Positions 7,772-17,129 of a stretch of DNA of 51,085 nucleotides are shown one piece after another. The notes under the pieces were generated by a model. It made no database searches, had not been told where the DNA came from, and saw only the letters and a list, made by a program, of their open reading frames with translations. How positions within the stretch are numbered: position 1 is the stretch's first letter; each line of letters opens with the position of its first letter. Position numbers and translations under genes: made by a program. Location: assembly GCA_002500925.1 (NCBI GenBank), contig DLTN01000116.1, forward strand, positions 119,188 through 170,272, in the 5' to 3' direction. This DNA is from Gemmatimonadales bacterium UBA7835. GTDB taxonomy: Bacteria; Gemmatimonadota; Gemmatimonadetes; Longimicrobiales; Gaopeijiaceae.

Positions 7772-9241
7772 CTAAAGGATGTAACGACTCAAGTCTTCGT
7801 CCTCCGAGACCTCCTTGAGTCTTGTATGCACTAGACTCCTATCGACGACCACTGTATCGCCAGCGGCTTCGGGAAGATCGAACATCACATTCTCTAGCAG
7901 TGTCGTCAGAACTGTGCGAAGCCGACGAGCCCCGATGTTCTCCATACGTTCATTTAGTTCCATAGCGATGCGGGCAATCTCTTCAACACCGTCGTCGGTG
8001 AACTCAATTACTCCACCCTCTGTTTCTATAAGGGCACAGTACTGGTCCAAAAGAGCGTTCTTGGGCTCGCGGAGGATTCTGGCAAACTCTTCTTCCCCGA
8101 GCGTCTGCAACTCAACTCGAATAGGAAAGCGCCCCTGCAGCTCAGGTATCAGGTCCGACGGCTTCGCAACATGGAATGCACCGGCAGCAATAAATAAAAT
8201 GTGATCGGTGCGAACCAACCCATACTTCGTTGCTACAGTAGAACCTTCTACGATGGGTAGCAGATCTCTCTGCACACCCTCCCGGCTCACGTCCGGGCCA
8301 CGCCCACCTCGATCGCCAGCCACCTTATCAATTTCATCTAGGAAGACGATACCCATCTCCTCTGCCCGGTACAGAGCCTCGTTCACAACTTCGTCCATGT
8401 CCACGAGTCGCTCAAGCTCGTCCTGAAGAAGAATACGTCGAGCCTCAGCGACCGACACTGTACGACGCTTCTTCTTCTTCGGAAGCATATCCTGAAGCAT
8501 CTCGGTGAAGTTGTGATCTATCCCTTCTCCACCACCCATCGGAATCATCATCCCGTCAATTGAGGCCGACTGTGTCACCTCAATCTCGACCTCACGCTCC
8601 TCGAGCTTCTCTTCCTTCAGTAGCGCTCCGAGCTTCTCGCGTGTGCGTGACCGACGCTCATACACCTCGTCCTCCTGCTCTGCTACGCCTGAGGGGCCCG
8701 CCACAAAAACACTAGATATCTCTTCCGCTGGCGATTCCGGTTCCGGACTTTTCATCGGTAGCAAAAGATCAAGGATCTTCTCATGCACGCGCTCTTCGGC
8801 GGTACCTTGTACCTCGTACTCTCGGTCGGCTCGAACTAAGTTGATCGAAATATCTACAAGATCCCGAATCATCGATTCTACGTCTCGACCAACGTAGCCC
8901 ACCTCGGTGAACTTAGACGCTTCCACCTTGAGGAACGGCGCACCAGCGAGACGAGCGAGTCGGCGTGCGATCTCTGTCTTCCCGACTCCAGTTGGACCGA
9001 TCAGGATTAGGTTGTTCGGAGCAATCTCCTCCCTCATCTCTTCCTCAACCCTCTGACGACGCCAGCGATTTCGAAGAACAATGGCAACCGCCTTCTTCGC
9101 ATCATTTTGCCCGATAATGTACTTATCTAACTCGGCGACGATCTGACGTGGTGTAAGTTCATCAAGCCAGATCGGACCCTCTTCTTGTTCGCCTGACTCT
9201 TTTGCTTTTGGATCAGCAGCTTGAATTGCTTCAGTCGTCAT
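7772..9241 (-). CDS. hslU: ATP-dependent protease ATPase subunit HslU (ClpY)
   Basis: HslU is the AAA+ unfoldase of the HslVU protease. The 489-residue product begins with the family opening LTPRQIVAELDKYIIGQ, then Walker A GPTGVGKTE, the pore-loop region SKFTEVGYVGRDVESMIRDL, an acidic charged I-domain (about residues 150-260), Walker B GIVFLDEIDKV, the ELQGRFPIRVEL box and sensor 2 NIGARRL. The final residues LSRYIL are the canonical C-terminal tail that docks into and activates HslV. ATG at 9241 lies three bases after the hslV stop, so the two subunits are co-expressed. Confidence 0.97.
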   Translation of the reverse strand: MTTEAIQAADPKAKESGEQEEGPIWLDELTPRQIVAELDKYIIGQNDAKKAVAIVLRNRWRRQRVEEEMREEIAPNNLILIGPTGVGKTEIARRLARLAGAPFLKVEASKFTEVGYVGRDVESMIRDLVDISINLVRADREYEVQGTAEERVHEKILDLLLPMKSPEPESPAEEISSVFVAGPSGVAEQEDEVYERRSRTREKLGALLKEEKLEEREVEIEVTQSASIDGMMIPMGGGEGIDHNFTEMLQDMLPKKKKRRTVSVAEARRILLQDELERLVDMDEVVNEALYRAEEMGIVFLDEIDKVAGDRGGRGPDVSREGVQRDLLPIVEGSTVATKYGLVRTDHILFIAAGAFHVAKPSDLIPELQGRFPIRVELQTLGEEEFARILREPKNALLDQYCALIETEGGVIEFTDDGVEEIARIAMELNERMENIGARRLRTVLTTLLENVMFDLPEAAGDTVVVDRSLVHTRLKEVSEDEDLSRYIL

Positions 9242-9244
9242 CCC

Positions 9245-9790
9245 TCATTCTCCCAATTCAAGGACGACTATGTCCTGATTTGTGTAGATGCAGATGTCCC
9301 CAGCTATTTCGAGAGATCTTTTAACCACTTCCGTTGCATCAAGCTCCGAGTGGTCCTTTAAGGCCCTTGCAGCAGCGAGAGCGAAAGACCCACCCGATCC
9401 AATCGCGAGGACGCCATCGTCCGGTTCGATCACGTCACCATTCCCGCTGACAAGAAACAAGTGCTCTTGATCAGCGACCGCTAACAAGGCGTCGAGACGT
9501 CTTAGGTAACGATCCATTCTCCAGTCCTTAGCTAGCTCGACTACAGCTTTAGTCATATTGGCGGGATAGCGTTCGAGCTTCTCTTCTAGCTTTTCGAAGA
9601 GTGTGAAAGCATCAGCGACAGCGCCGGCAAACCCAGCTAAGATCGCACCATCACGAAGTTCCCGAACCTTCCGTGCACTACCTTTTACAACTGTATCGGC
9701 CATAGTGACCTGACCGTCACCTCCCATCGCAACTCGTCCCTCCTTCCGGACGGCTAGGACAGTTGTTGCGTGTACATCATGCAGACTCAT
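9245..9790 (-). CDS. hslV: ATP-dependent protease peptidase subunit HslV (ClpQ)
   Basis: HslV is the threonine peptidase partner of HslU. The motif HATTVLAVRKEG places the catalytic N-terminal Thr directly after a short propeptide (MSLHDVHA). GGDGQVTM, the GFAGAVADAFTLFEKLEEKL segment, ELAKDWRMDRYLRRLDALL, GNGDVIEPDDGVLAIGSGG and the terminal IAGDICIYTN are all standard HslV. ATG at 9790 is preferred; a GTG at 9799 adds three residues and cannot be excluded. About 100 bases, including a terminator-like hairpin, separate it from xerC upstream. Confidence 0.96.
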   Translation of the reverse strand: MSLHDVHATTVLAVRKEGRVAMGGDGQVTMADTVVKGSARKVRELRDGAILAGFAGAVADAFTLFEKLEEKLERYPANMTKAVVELAKDWRMDRYLRRLDALLAVADQEHLFLVSGNGDVIEPDDGVLAIGSGGSFALAAARALKDHSELDATEVVKRSLEIAGDICIYTNQDIVVLELGE

Positions 9791-9826
9791 GGGCTCCACA
9801 CAGGAAGAAATGGGTGTTTGCGTAGC

Positions 9827-9854
9827 AAAAATCCCGCGGTGTGCAAACGCGGGG
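9827..9854 (-). terminator. Probable intrinsic terminator between xerC and hslV
   Basis: On the minus strand CCCGCG and CGCGGG form a perfect 6-bp stem around a 9-base loop, followed by A and five T. It lies about 40 bases after the xerC stop and 36 bases before the hslV ATG. It probably ends or attenuates the aroC-to-xerC transcript and would imply a separate or read-through-controlled hslVU transcript. Confidence 0.55.
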
Positions 9855-9892
9855 CCAAGAATCTAACGCAGAGACTGCCTATATGGCATACA

Positions 9893-10822
9893 TCAGTCCG
9901 AACGAGGGTGCGCTGTCCGATAGACCCGGAGGAGGCGTTCCTTACTGGTGTGTGTGTATATCTGAGTTGTCGAAAGCGATACATGCCCCAGGAGCTCTTT
10001 GACAGCTAGCAGGTCAGCTCCGGCCTCGAGGAGGTGCGTCGCAAATGAGTGGCGCAAGGCGTGCGTAGATAGTCCTCTAGATCCTGCCGCCTGCTCAAGA
10101 CACGCGCGAGCGATCGACTGGATCGATCTACGAGACAAGCGGCCACCACGGAGATTTACGAGCAGGGCTGCCTCCGGAGATCGGATCACATCATTCCTTC
10201 TAGGCTTGTAGCGATCGATGGCCCTTAAGGCAGCGTCGGTCACCGGCACTATCCGCTCCTTCGCTCCTTTCCCAGTCACACGCATCTGCTTTGCAGCCTG
10301 ATCTATCTGATCGACACCCGACTCATGCAGCTCCGACAGCCTCAACCCACTACCGTATAACAATTCCATAATCACGAGTGTCCTCGTGCCAACAAGTGTG
10401 TTGTCTTTCGCTTGAAGCTCCGCGTATTCGAAGACGGCATCTACATCGGCACGTGAGAGATGCCCAGGTAGTCTGCGCTCGAGCTTCGGTGCCCTTATCG
10501 TCTGACCCGGATTCGACGGAATTCGCTCCTCAAGATGTAAAAAAGAAAGGAAGGTCCTTGCCGAAGTCAGCTTCCGAGCAATGCTCCTTTTGGCGAGTCC
10601 ACGCCGGGCACACGCGCCCATAAAGGCTCTTACAGCCAGCCTGTCAACATCCGGGTCCGCCCAACCCCATGTGGACTTACCGAGGTATCCGGTAAGAAAC
10701 TCTTCGAGCTCCTTCAGATCGCCGCGGTAAGCCTTGAGTGTGTTAGCCGCAAGTTGACGTTCATCAGCCAAGTGTCGGAGGAAGTCTTCGACTTCGGGGC
10801 GCTCTAAATCTTGATTCTTCAC
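9893..10822 (-). CDS. xerC: Site-specific tyrosine recombinase XerC/XerD family
   Basis: A 309-residue tyrosine recombinase that, with a partner, would resolve chromosome dimers at dif. The N-terminal SAM-like core-binding domain (about residues 5-90) is followed by the catalytic domain. The catalytic set is visible: Arg in GSGLRLSEL, Lys in VTGKGAKERIVPV, HALRHSFATHLLEAGA (His and Arg), LLGHVSLSTTQIYTH (His and the Tyr nucleophile). Length and motifs fit Xer rather than a phage integrase. The position after topA-trmFO is the same as xerC in Firmicutes and other phyla. The ATG overlaps the trmFO stop by 4 nt. XerC versus XerD cannot be decided from the protein alone. Confidence 0.93.
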   Translation of the reverse strand: MKNQDLERPEVEDFLRHLADERQLAANTLKAYRGDLKELEEFLTGYLGKSTWGWADPDVDRLAVRAFMGACARRGLAKRSIARKLTSARTFLSFLHLEERIPSNPGQTIRAPKLERRLPGHLSRADVDAVFEYAELQAKDNTLVGTRTLVIMELLYGSGLRLSELHESGVDQIDQAAKQMRVTGKGAKERIVPVTDAALRAIDRYKPRRNDVIRSPEAALLVNLRGGRLSRRSIQSIARACLEQAAGSRGLSTHALRHSFATHLLEAGADLLAVKELLGHVSLSTTQIYTHTSKERLLRVYRTAHPRSD

Positions 10823-12144
10823 GCCGATGCAGTCATGCCCGGAAAGTGATCCTTAATCCAGGCTATGAAATCATCCTGAGCTCTCTGAGCAAGGATCTTC
10901 CGCTTCTCCTTCTTGTTCTTGACTCTTCTAGGCAGCGGATCCACAAGTCCCCAGTTTGAATTCATAGGCTGGAAGCGACCCGGGGCTGCATCACGTAGGT
11001 ATCGATACAAGCCTCCGATCATCGTCGTCGGTGGCGGCAGCACCGGATCTTTTCCTTCGAGGAGACGGGACAGGTTTATCCCGGCGAGAATCCCCGATGC
11101 AGCTGACTCAGTATAGCCTTCTACACCCGTCAACTGACCCGCAAATAACAGGTCATCCCGACCCTGGAGACCACCCCACGCTGAGAGACACTCCGGGAAA
11201 TTCAGGTAACTGTTTCGGTGAATTGAACCCCATCTTAGAAACTCAGCATTCTCAAGACCGGGGATCGTTGAGAAAACCCGACGCTGATCACCAATCTTCA
11301 AACGGGTCTGAAATCCAACCATGTTCCACATCTGCCCAGCCCGGTCTTCTCTACGCAGCTGCACCACCGCCCACGGCCGCTCTCCTGTGCGCGGATCCGT
11401 AAGGCCTATCGGTTTCATTGGACCGAAGCGCAAAGTCTCGTTCCCTCGTGCAGCCATAACCTCAACGGGGAGGCAGCCCTCAAAGTAGGGGACGTTGTCC
11501 CAATCGTGCCCTTCATGAGACTCACCCGCCTTTAAGGCGGCAATGAACGCGTCGTACTCCTCTTTGGTCATCGGGCAATTCATATAATCAGCATCTTCAT
11601 CGAATCGCCCTGCCTCGAATACTATCTGGTCATCCAGGCTTTCCCTTTCAACGATGGGAGCTATCGCGTCAAAGAAAGAAAGTCCTCGGTCTCCCAAAGC
11701 GCTCCCGATCGCCTCGTAAAGGGCACCTGAGGTGAGTGGGCCCGTCGCTATGATGGTTGGCCCCTCCGGCAAATTCAGGCATTCACCGCGAACCACCTCT
11801 ATGCGTGACTCTGCGCTGATCGCGGCTGTCATTGTCTGCGCGAAGAGGTGCCGATCCACCGCAAGAGCGGAGCCGGCCGCTACGCGAGAAACATCAGCTG
11901 ACCTCAAGAGAACAGATCCTAGGCTCCGCATCTCTCTCTTTAGTTGGCCGTGCGCGTTCTCTGGAGCCTCACTCTTAAAAGAGTTAGTACATACCAACTC
12001 ACCTAGGTTTTCTGTCTGGTGAGCCTCCGTGTCTCTAACAGGGCGCATCTCCATGAGACGCACTTCGTGCCCCGCCTGCGTAAGCTGAAGGGCAGCCTCG
12101 CAGCCGGCCAGACCACCGCCAACCACGGTCACCACGGAAGTCAT
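10819..12144 (-). CDS. trmFO: Methylenetetrahydrofolate-tRNA-(uracil-5)-methyltransferase TrmFO
   Basis: TrmFO uses methylene-tetrahydrofolate and reduced FAD to make 5-methyluridine at position 54 of tRNA. The product is 441 residues from ATG 12144, which overlaps the topA stop as ATGA; a longer reading to 12219 runs back into topA. The FAD-binding VTVVGGGLAGCEAA opens the protein. LMEMRP, ELVCTNSFKSE, FEGCLPVEVMAARG and GQLTGVEGYTESAA are hallmark stretches, including the two conserved cysteines of the family. The tail is basic. The neighbourhood topA-trmFO-xerC-hslVU is a classic order. Confidence 0.96.
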   Translation of the reverse strand: MTSVVTVVGGGLAGCEAALQLTQAGHEVRLMEMRPVRDTEAHQTENLGELVCTNSFKSEAPENAHGQLKREMRSLGSVLLRSADVSRVAAGSALAVDRHLFAQTMTAAISAESRIEVVRGECLNLPEGPTIIATGPLTSGALYEAIGSALGDRGLSFFDAIAPIVERESLDDQIVFEAGRFDEDADYMNCPMTKEEYDAFIAALKAGESHEGHDWDNVPYFEGCLPVEVMAARGNETLRFGPMKPIGLTDPRTGERPWAVVQLRREDRAGQMWNMVGFQTRLKIGDQRRVFSTIPGLENAEFLRWGSIHRNSYLNFPECLSAWGGLQGRDDLLFAGQLTGVEGYTESAASGILAGINLSRLLEGKDPVLPPPTTMIGGLYRYLRDAAPGRFQPMNSNWGLVDPLPRRVKNKKEKRKILAQRAQDDFIAWIKDHFPGMTASA

Positions 12145-14687
12145 CCCTCCGACCCACCCGCCTTTTTCGCAGCCGGCTTTTTCTTTGTCACCTTCTTCGC
12201 GGCAGGCTTCTTCTTCCAACCCCGGCGTCGGCCACCACCCTTCGATGCCTTTTCGGCTAGCATCTTCACTGCCTCTTCCAATTCGAGAGCTTCCGGCTCA
12301 GCGCCTTCGGGTAGGTTGGCGTTGGTCGTTCCGTCGGTCACGTACGGTCCGTAACGACCGTTCTTAACGATGACATCCTCACCACTCTCAGGATGTTTAC
12401 CCAGTTCCTTCAGCGGAAGCTTTGCATCCAGGAGGGCGACAGCTTCTTCCAAAGAGACGGTCCACATTTCGTCATTCGCCGTGAGACTGGCGTAAATCTT
12501 ACCGCGTTTGACGTACGGCCCAAAACGCCCTAGCGCCGCCACAATGATCTTATCTGTCTTGGGGTCATTACCGATCGTTCGTGGAAGCTCTAGCAACTTC
12601 ACCGCATAATCAAAGTCGACCGAAGTATGATCGATCTCTTTCGGCACACTGACGCGTTTAGGTTTCTCATCCTCGGTCGGAGGTGCTAGCTCCACATAAG
12701 GACCATACGGACCGTACTTAAGCTTTATCATACGGCCCTCGACAGGGTGCACACCGAGTTCGTCTCCGTCGGGGTTGAACCCATCAAGCGACCGAGTGCT
12801 CTGGCAGTCTGGATAGGCCGAGCAACCTAAGAAACGGCCATACCGGTTCCAGCGAACCAACATAGAGGAGTCGCACTTGTCGCAGGTCTCGCCCTCCGCG
12901 GCGAGGATCTCCTTGATGATCTCGTCAGAGTTTTCTTCGCCCTCCTTCAACCGTCTCGTAAGCCGGGGGTAAAAGTCCTCAAGCCGCTCGCGCCAATCGA
13001 GCTCGCCTTCTGCGATCTGGTCTAACTCAAGTTCAACGTCTCGGGTGTATCCGATATCAAAGATGTCGGGCAGCACTCTGACAAGAAGCTTTGAAACGAC
13101 CTCGCCTAAGTCAGTCGGATGAAAACGCCTTTGTTCGAGTTCGACATAGGGACGCCTTTCATTTTGAAGCACCGAAATAATCGAGGCGTAAGTTGAAGGG
13201 CGTCCAATCCCCTGTTTCTCAAGCTCTTTAACCAGACTCGCCTCTGAATAACGGGGTGGTGGCTGTGTAAAGTGCTGCCGTGGCTCGAGGGCCGTTATGT
13301 CCGCGGACGCACCCTCGGAAAGCTCGGGCAGTGGCTCTAAATCATCGACTGGTTTCCTGTCGCCCTGCTCGAGCGCTTCCTTGTACAGCTTGGTGAAGCC
13401 GTCAAACTTCATAATGGAGCCGGATGATCTGAACCGATATGCCCGTCCATCAGAGCCTTCGATATCAAAGTCTACTGAGGTGATATCATGGACTGCCGAC
13501 TCCGCTTGGCTAGCCACAAACCTCAGCCATATCATCTCGTACAACTTGGCCTGGTCTACCTCCAGGTAGCGTGCAGCCTCCGAAGGGACAATCGTCACAT
13601 CAGTTGGCCTGACCGCTTCGTGCGCGTCCTGCGCACCCTTGTTCTTCCCCTGGTACAGTCTCGGAGCAGCAGGAAGGTAATTATCCCCATACTCGGACTG
13701 ATCTTTAATCCAATTTCGCGCTTGATTGGCAGCTGTTGGCGAAACACGCGTAGAATCCGTTCGCATATACGTGATAAGCCCTACCTGACCCCTTACACCG
13801 ATCTCCTGACCTTCATAGAGCCTCTGTGCATTCGACATCGTGCGCTTCGTCGAGAAGCGAAGTCTCTTTGAAGCTGCCTGTTGCATAGTCGATGTAGTGA
13901 ATGGGGCCGGGGGGTTTTTCTTCTGCTCACGCCTGCGCACCTCTGTCACGACGAAGGGCAGATCCCGCACAGCATTGAGGACAGTCCTCGCCTGTTCCTC
14001 GTCACCGATCTTGAACTTCGACTTACTGTCTATCGTTTTTTCATCAATGTGATGGAGCCTCGCCTCAAAAGGCTGCTCATCCTTCAGCAAACTCGCTGTA
14101 ATCGACCAATATTCATCCTGAACAAAAGCCCTAATCTCATCTTCGCGGTCACAAATAATTCGGAGCGCAACACTTTGAACACGACCTGCCGAGAGGCCTG
14201 GTCGAATCGGCCGCCACAGAAACGGGCTGACTTTAAAACCAATCAACCGGTCCAGTATCCTTCGCGTTTGCTGCGCATCAATCTGGCCTTGCTCTAGATC
14301 ACCACCACGCTCAAGTGCCTGATGAACGGCATTTTTTGTCACCTCACCAAAGGTTATTCTCGTAAAACGCTCCGGATTCTTTTCGTAGCCGAGTTCCTTA
14401 GCGACATGGAAAGCGATCATTTCACCTTCCCGATCCCTATCAGTCGCGAGGATGACCGAGTCCTTACCCTTCGCTGCTCTCTTCAGCTCAGCAATCACTT
14501 TCCCCTTGCCTCGAATCTTTACGTACTTCGGCTCGAAACCATTCTCTACATCAACGCCCAGCTCCTTAGGGGGAAGGTCGATAACGTGACCGATTGTGGC
14601 CTTGACCACATAATCGCTACCCAGATACTTGCCGATACTCCGTGCCTTAGCCGGAGACTCTACGATGACGAGGTGTTTTGCACTCAT
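12141..14687 (-). CDS. topA: DNA topoisomerase I
   Basis: A type IA topoisomerase of 848 residues that relaxes negative supercoils. The TOPRIM domain starts at once (HLVIVESPAKARSIGKYLG), with the acidic cluster DRDREGEM. The active-site Tyr sits in YMRTDSTRVS, and IGRPSTYASI is also conserved. One four-cysteine zinc ribbon (CDKC ... C-x4-C) follows near residue 615, and then three related repeats containing GPYV (KYGPYGPYVELAPP, RFGPYVKRGKIYAS, RYGPYVTDG), as in many topA C-termini. The protein ends in a Lys/Ala/Pro-rich basic tail. The stop overlaps the trmFO ATG, and the start overlaps the aroK stop by 4 nt. Confidence 0.97.
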   Translation of the reverse strand: MSAKHLVIVESPAKARSIGKYLGSDYVVKATIGHVIDLPPKELGVDVENGFEPKYVKIRGKGKVIAELKRAAKGKDSVILATDRDREGEMIAFHVAKELGYEKNPERFTRITFGEVTKNAVHQALERGGDLEQGQIDAQQTRRILDRLIGFKVSPFLWRPIRPGLSAGRVQSVALRIICDREDEIRAFVQDEYWSITASLLKDEQPFEARLHHIDEKTIDSKSKFKIGDEEQARTVLNAVRDLPFVVTEVRRREQKKNPPAPFTTSTMQQAASKRLRFSTKRTMSNAQRLYEGQEIGVRGQVGLITYMRTDSTRVSPTAANQARNWIKDQSEYGDNYLPAAPRLYQGKNKGAQDAHEAVRPTDVTIVPSEAARYLEVDQAKLYEMIWLRFVASQAESAVHDITSVDFDIEGSDGRAYRFRSSGSIMKFDGFTKLYKEALEQGDRKPVDDLEPLPELSEGASADITALEPRQHFTQPPPRYSEASLVKELEKQGIGRPSTYASIISVLQNERRPYVELEQRRFHPTDLGEVVSKLLVRVLPDIFDIGYTRDVELELDQIAEGELDWRERLEDFYPRLTRRLKEGEENSDEIIKEILAAEGETCDKCDSSMLVRWNRYGRFLGCSAYPDCQSTRSLDGFNPDGDELGVHPVEGRMIKLKYGPYGPYVELAPPTEDEKPKRVSVPKEIDHTSVDFDYAVKLLELPRTIGNDPKTDKIIVAALGRFGPYVKRGKIYASLTANDEMWTVSLEEAVALLDAKLPLKELGKHPESGEDVIVKNGRYGPYVTDGTTNANLPEGAEPEALELEEAVKMLAEKASKGGGRRRGWKKKPAAKKVTKKKPAAKKAGGSEG

Positions 14688-15229
14688 TGGGGTTCAGTTT
14701 TTACTGCTGAGAGCTCAAAGTTTTCGAGGATGTGCGACGTGACATCTTCTATTGACTTGCCGTTCGTGTCTACTCTCAGTGACGCAAGAGCGTAAGCAGT
14801 TCGCCGCGATTCGAGAAGTCCTCGCGCAGCCTGAACCCCTATGTCTCTAGACAGAAGGGGACGTTCGATAACGTCACGACCCGCGCGTCGAAGTGACTCC
14901 TCCGCATCGACTTCAAGCCATACAGATAGAGTGCTCGCATGCAACCGAGACAGGCGCCCTGGCTCAGCAGCCCATCCTCCTCCAGTCGCCAACACAATCT
15001 CGTCTTCGCTCAGTAATTCCTGTGCGACAGATGCTTCTTCCCGTCGAAAGGCGCTCTCGCCCAGGTCCGAAAACCAGTCTCTTATAGATCTGCCCGAGCG
15101 ACTGACAATCTCATGGTCTAGGTCGAAAAAACGCCATCCAAGCTGAGCTGCGAGCGCTCTCCCAACCGATGTCTTGCCAGCCCCCATGAAACCGACAAGG
15201 ACGACCCGGTTAACTGCAGACTCGGTCAA
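14684..15229 (-). CDS. aroK: Shikimate kinase
   Basis: A 181-residue shikimate kinase that phosphorylates shikimate at O-3 in aromatic amino-acid synthesis. Walker A is GFMGAGKTSVG near residue 13. The shikimate-binding Asp lies in FFDLDHEIVSRSG, with FRREE and the hallmark ATGGGW downstream. RPLL marks the lid region. The start appears to be TTG at 15229, which overlaps the aroC stop as TTGA, keeping the coupled pattern of this run. The next enzyme in the pathway that is present here, aroC, lies directly upstream. Confidence 0.95.
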   Translation of the reverse strand: MTESAVNRVVLVGFMGAGKTSVGRALAAQLGWRFFDLDHEIVSRSGRSIRDWFSDLGESAFRREEASVAQELLSEDEIVLATGGGWAAEPGRLSRLHASTLSVWLEVDAEESLRRAGRDVIERPLLSRDIGVQAARGLLESRRTAYALASLRVDTNGKSIEDVTSHILENFELSAVKTEPQ

Positions 15230-16431
15230 CGCTCCCCGAAACCTCGTTCCACCAAGTACGTGATATACCCATCGAAGTTTCTTCGCAGTTCTCTTACTGA
15301 ATCACCGCCAAACTTTTCGAGAACTGCATCCGCGATGACAAGCGCTACCATCGCCTCCCCAACCACTCCAGCGGCGGGAACGGCACATACGTCACTGCGC
15401 TCGACTGCGGCATCACCCTCTGACCCATCTCGCAAGTCCACACTGGGAAGTCGCTTACGCAGCGTAGAGATCGGCTTCATCGCACCTCGTACTAGGATTG
15501 GTTGACCTGTCGTGACACCTCCTTCTAGCCCTCCAGCACGATTCGATGCCCGGCCAATGCCACCCGATCGGGTCTGATCTTCAGCCAAGACGATTGGGTC
15601 ATGCACTTGGGATCCCGGTCGACTTGCAGCCTCAAATCCCATTCCCAAATCAACACCCTTAACGGCCTGTATCGACATAACAGCCGCTGCGAGTCTGCCA
15701 TCAAGCCTTCTATCCCATGACACGTAAGAGCCAAGGCCGACAGGCAGTCCACGCGCCACGACCTCGAAGATTCCTCCGAGTGTATCTCCCCTATCCTTAG
15801 CCTCGTCGATCTCTTTGCACATTAGGACTGACGCCTTGGGATCTAGACATCGTACCGGATCCTCATCTGCCACCGCATTGAGATCGTCTGGCAGATCGGT
15901 AAGGTCGACAGCAACCGATCCAATTGCGCGTACATGACTTTGGACCGAGATACCAAGCTCTAGCAGAAGTCGCTTGGCCACCGCACCGCATGCTACCCGC
16001 GCGGCTGTCTCACGAGCGCTTGCTCGCTCAAGAATGTCTCTTACGTCACGGCGATCATACTTAAAGGAGCCAGCAAGGTCCGCGTGGCCAGGTCGTGGCA
16101 GATAGTGAGGTTTGAGCGATTTCAGATTCACGTCTTTGGGTGGCACTTCGTGCGCCATCGCCGTGGCCCAGTTTTCCCAGTCTCGATTTCGAATAACCAT
16201 CGAGATCGGTGAGCCCAACGTTTCACCGAGCCGGACTCCACTTAGAAGCTCCACATGGTCTTTTTCAATCTGCATTCGGCGGCCTCGGCCGTATCCTCTT
16301 TGCCGCCGCGCAAGCTCCGGATCTACGTCGCGCGCTACATCGAGACCAAGGCCAGCAGGAATACCCTCCAATAGCGCTGTCAGCGCTTTACCATGCGATT
16401 CTCCGGCTGTGTGAAAGTGTAAACAGATCAT
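15226..16431 (-). CDS. aroC: Chorismate synthase
   Basis: Chorismate synthase (401 residues) converts EPSP to chorismate with reduced FMN, the last common step of the shikimate pathway. The N-terminus LHFHTAGESHGKALTALLEGIPAG is the signature, with RRQRGYGRGRRMQIEKD and the FMN-binding GSPISMVIRNRDW. HYLPRPGHADLAGSFKYDRRDVRDILERASARETAARV (positions about 15970-16100) and the C-terminal RSDVCAVPAAGVVGEAMVA are conserved. ATG 16431 is preceded by AAAGGT nine bases upstream. This is the first gene of the long minus-strand run; its promoter should lie in 16432-16554, where I see no confident boxes. Confidence 0.97.
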   Translation of the reverse strand: MICLHFHTAGESHGKALTALLEGIPAGLGLDVARDVDPELARRQRGYGRGRRMQIEKDHVELLSGVRLGETLGSPISMVIRNRDWENWATAMAHEVPPKDVNLKSLKPHYLPRPGHADLAGSFKYDRRDVRDILERASARETAARVACGAVAKRLLLELGISVQSHVRAIGSVAVDLTDLPDDLNAVADEDPVRCLDPKASVLMCKEIDEAKDRGDTLGGIFEVVARGLPVGLGSYVSWDRRLDGRLAAAVMSIQAVKGVDLGMGFEAASRPGSQVHDPIVLAEDQTRSGGIGRASNRAGGLEGGVTTGQPILVRGAMKPISTLRKRLPSVDLRDGSEGDAAVERSDVCAVPAAGVVGEAMVALVIADAVLEKFGGDSVRELRRNFDGYITYLVERGFGER

Positions 16432-16554
16432 TGTTTATTGACCTTTGAACCTAGATCAGTCGTTACGTAAACGGGGGCACTTAGAGAACCTCTCCTGGGT
16501 CGGATTTGGCATCTCCTGGACTGACTGTCTGTGACCCAAGAAGCGTCCTTAGCG

Positions 16555-16947
16555 TCAGCTACTGCAGACAACCTCTTCCTTTTGGGTTGGAGTGACCGGT
16601 TCAGTAGGGGGAAGCGCTGCACCTCCGAAGATGGCACAACCTTCTTCCTTTCCAAGCTCAGAGTGGGCCGCCACAGCACTCCATCCGGAGTTAGACGCAG
16701 TTATCGTGAGTATTACGCCATGAGAGCTCGTCAGGGCAAGCTCTTCCAGATCGTCCGAATAGGAATAGTGGTCCTCCAAATAGGTCTGCTGCCGACTCGA
16801 CAAATGCTCAAGATCAGCCTTCATCGCTGCGAAATATGCCCTCTCGCGAATGGCGCTGAATTTCGGAATCACAATTGCGGCTAGAATCGCAATGATGACA
16901 GCTACGATGAGAAGCTCGACAACAGTGAAGCCTTTGCTTTGCTGCAT
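16555..16947 (-). CDS. Type IV prepilin (PilA-like)
   Basis: A 130-residue prepilin. The N-terminus MQQSKGFTVVELLIVAVII is a classical type III signal: cleavage between Gly6 and Phe7, with Glu at mature position 5, then a hydrophobic helix (LLIVAVIIAILAAIVIPKF). The C-terminal part holds two cysteines (in EEGCAIFGG and EEVVCSS) that could close a disulfide-bonded D-region as in PilA. Assembly, prepilin peptidase and ATPase genes are not in the window, so type IV pilus versus type II secretion pseudopilin is open. Start ATG 16947 is set by the prepilin motif; no strong ribosome binding site precedes it. Upstream codons to 17076 add an unrelated extension. Confidence 0.88.
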   Translation of the reverse strand: MQQSKGFTVVELLIVAVIIAILAAIVIPKFSAIRERAYFAAMKADLEHLSSRQQTYLEDHYSYSDDLEELALTSSHGVILTITASNSGWSAVAAHSELGKEEGCAIFGGAALPPTEPVTPTQKEEVVCSS

Positions 16948-17129
16948 TTTGATATTCCAAGCGAGACGTTTTCTGACTCGAGTCCGCGCAGAGACGAAAT
17001 GTGCTTTAACCACCGAGTCTACTAACTTGGCACAACCCGGAAAGAGACGGCAAGCCAAGATGAATTGTAAGCCCACTTCCTGACCAAGCTATGGATCAGT
17101 GTAACGCATTCACCCTAAATCGAATCACT

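Noticed and set aside
16948..17129. Sigma-54 promoter for the prepilin, suggested by the sigma-54 activator in the window
   Set aside because: I found no GG-N10-GC pair with a good consensus in the 182-base upstream region.
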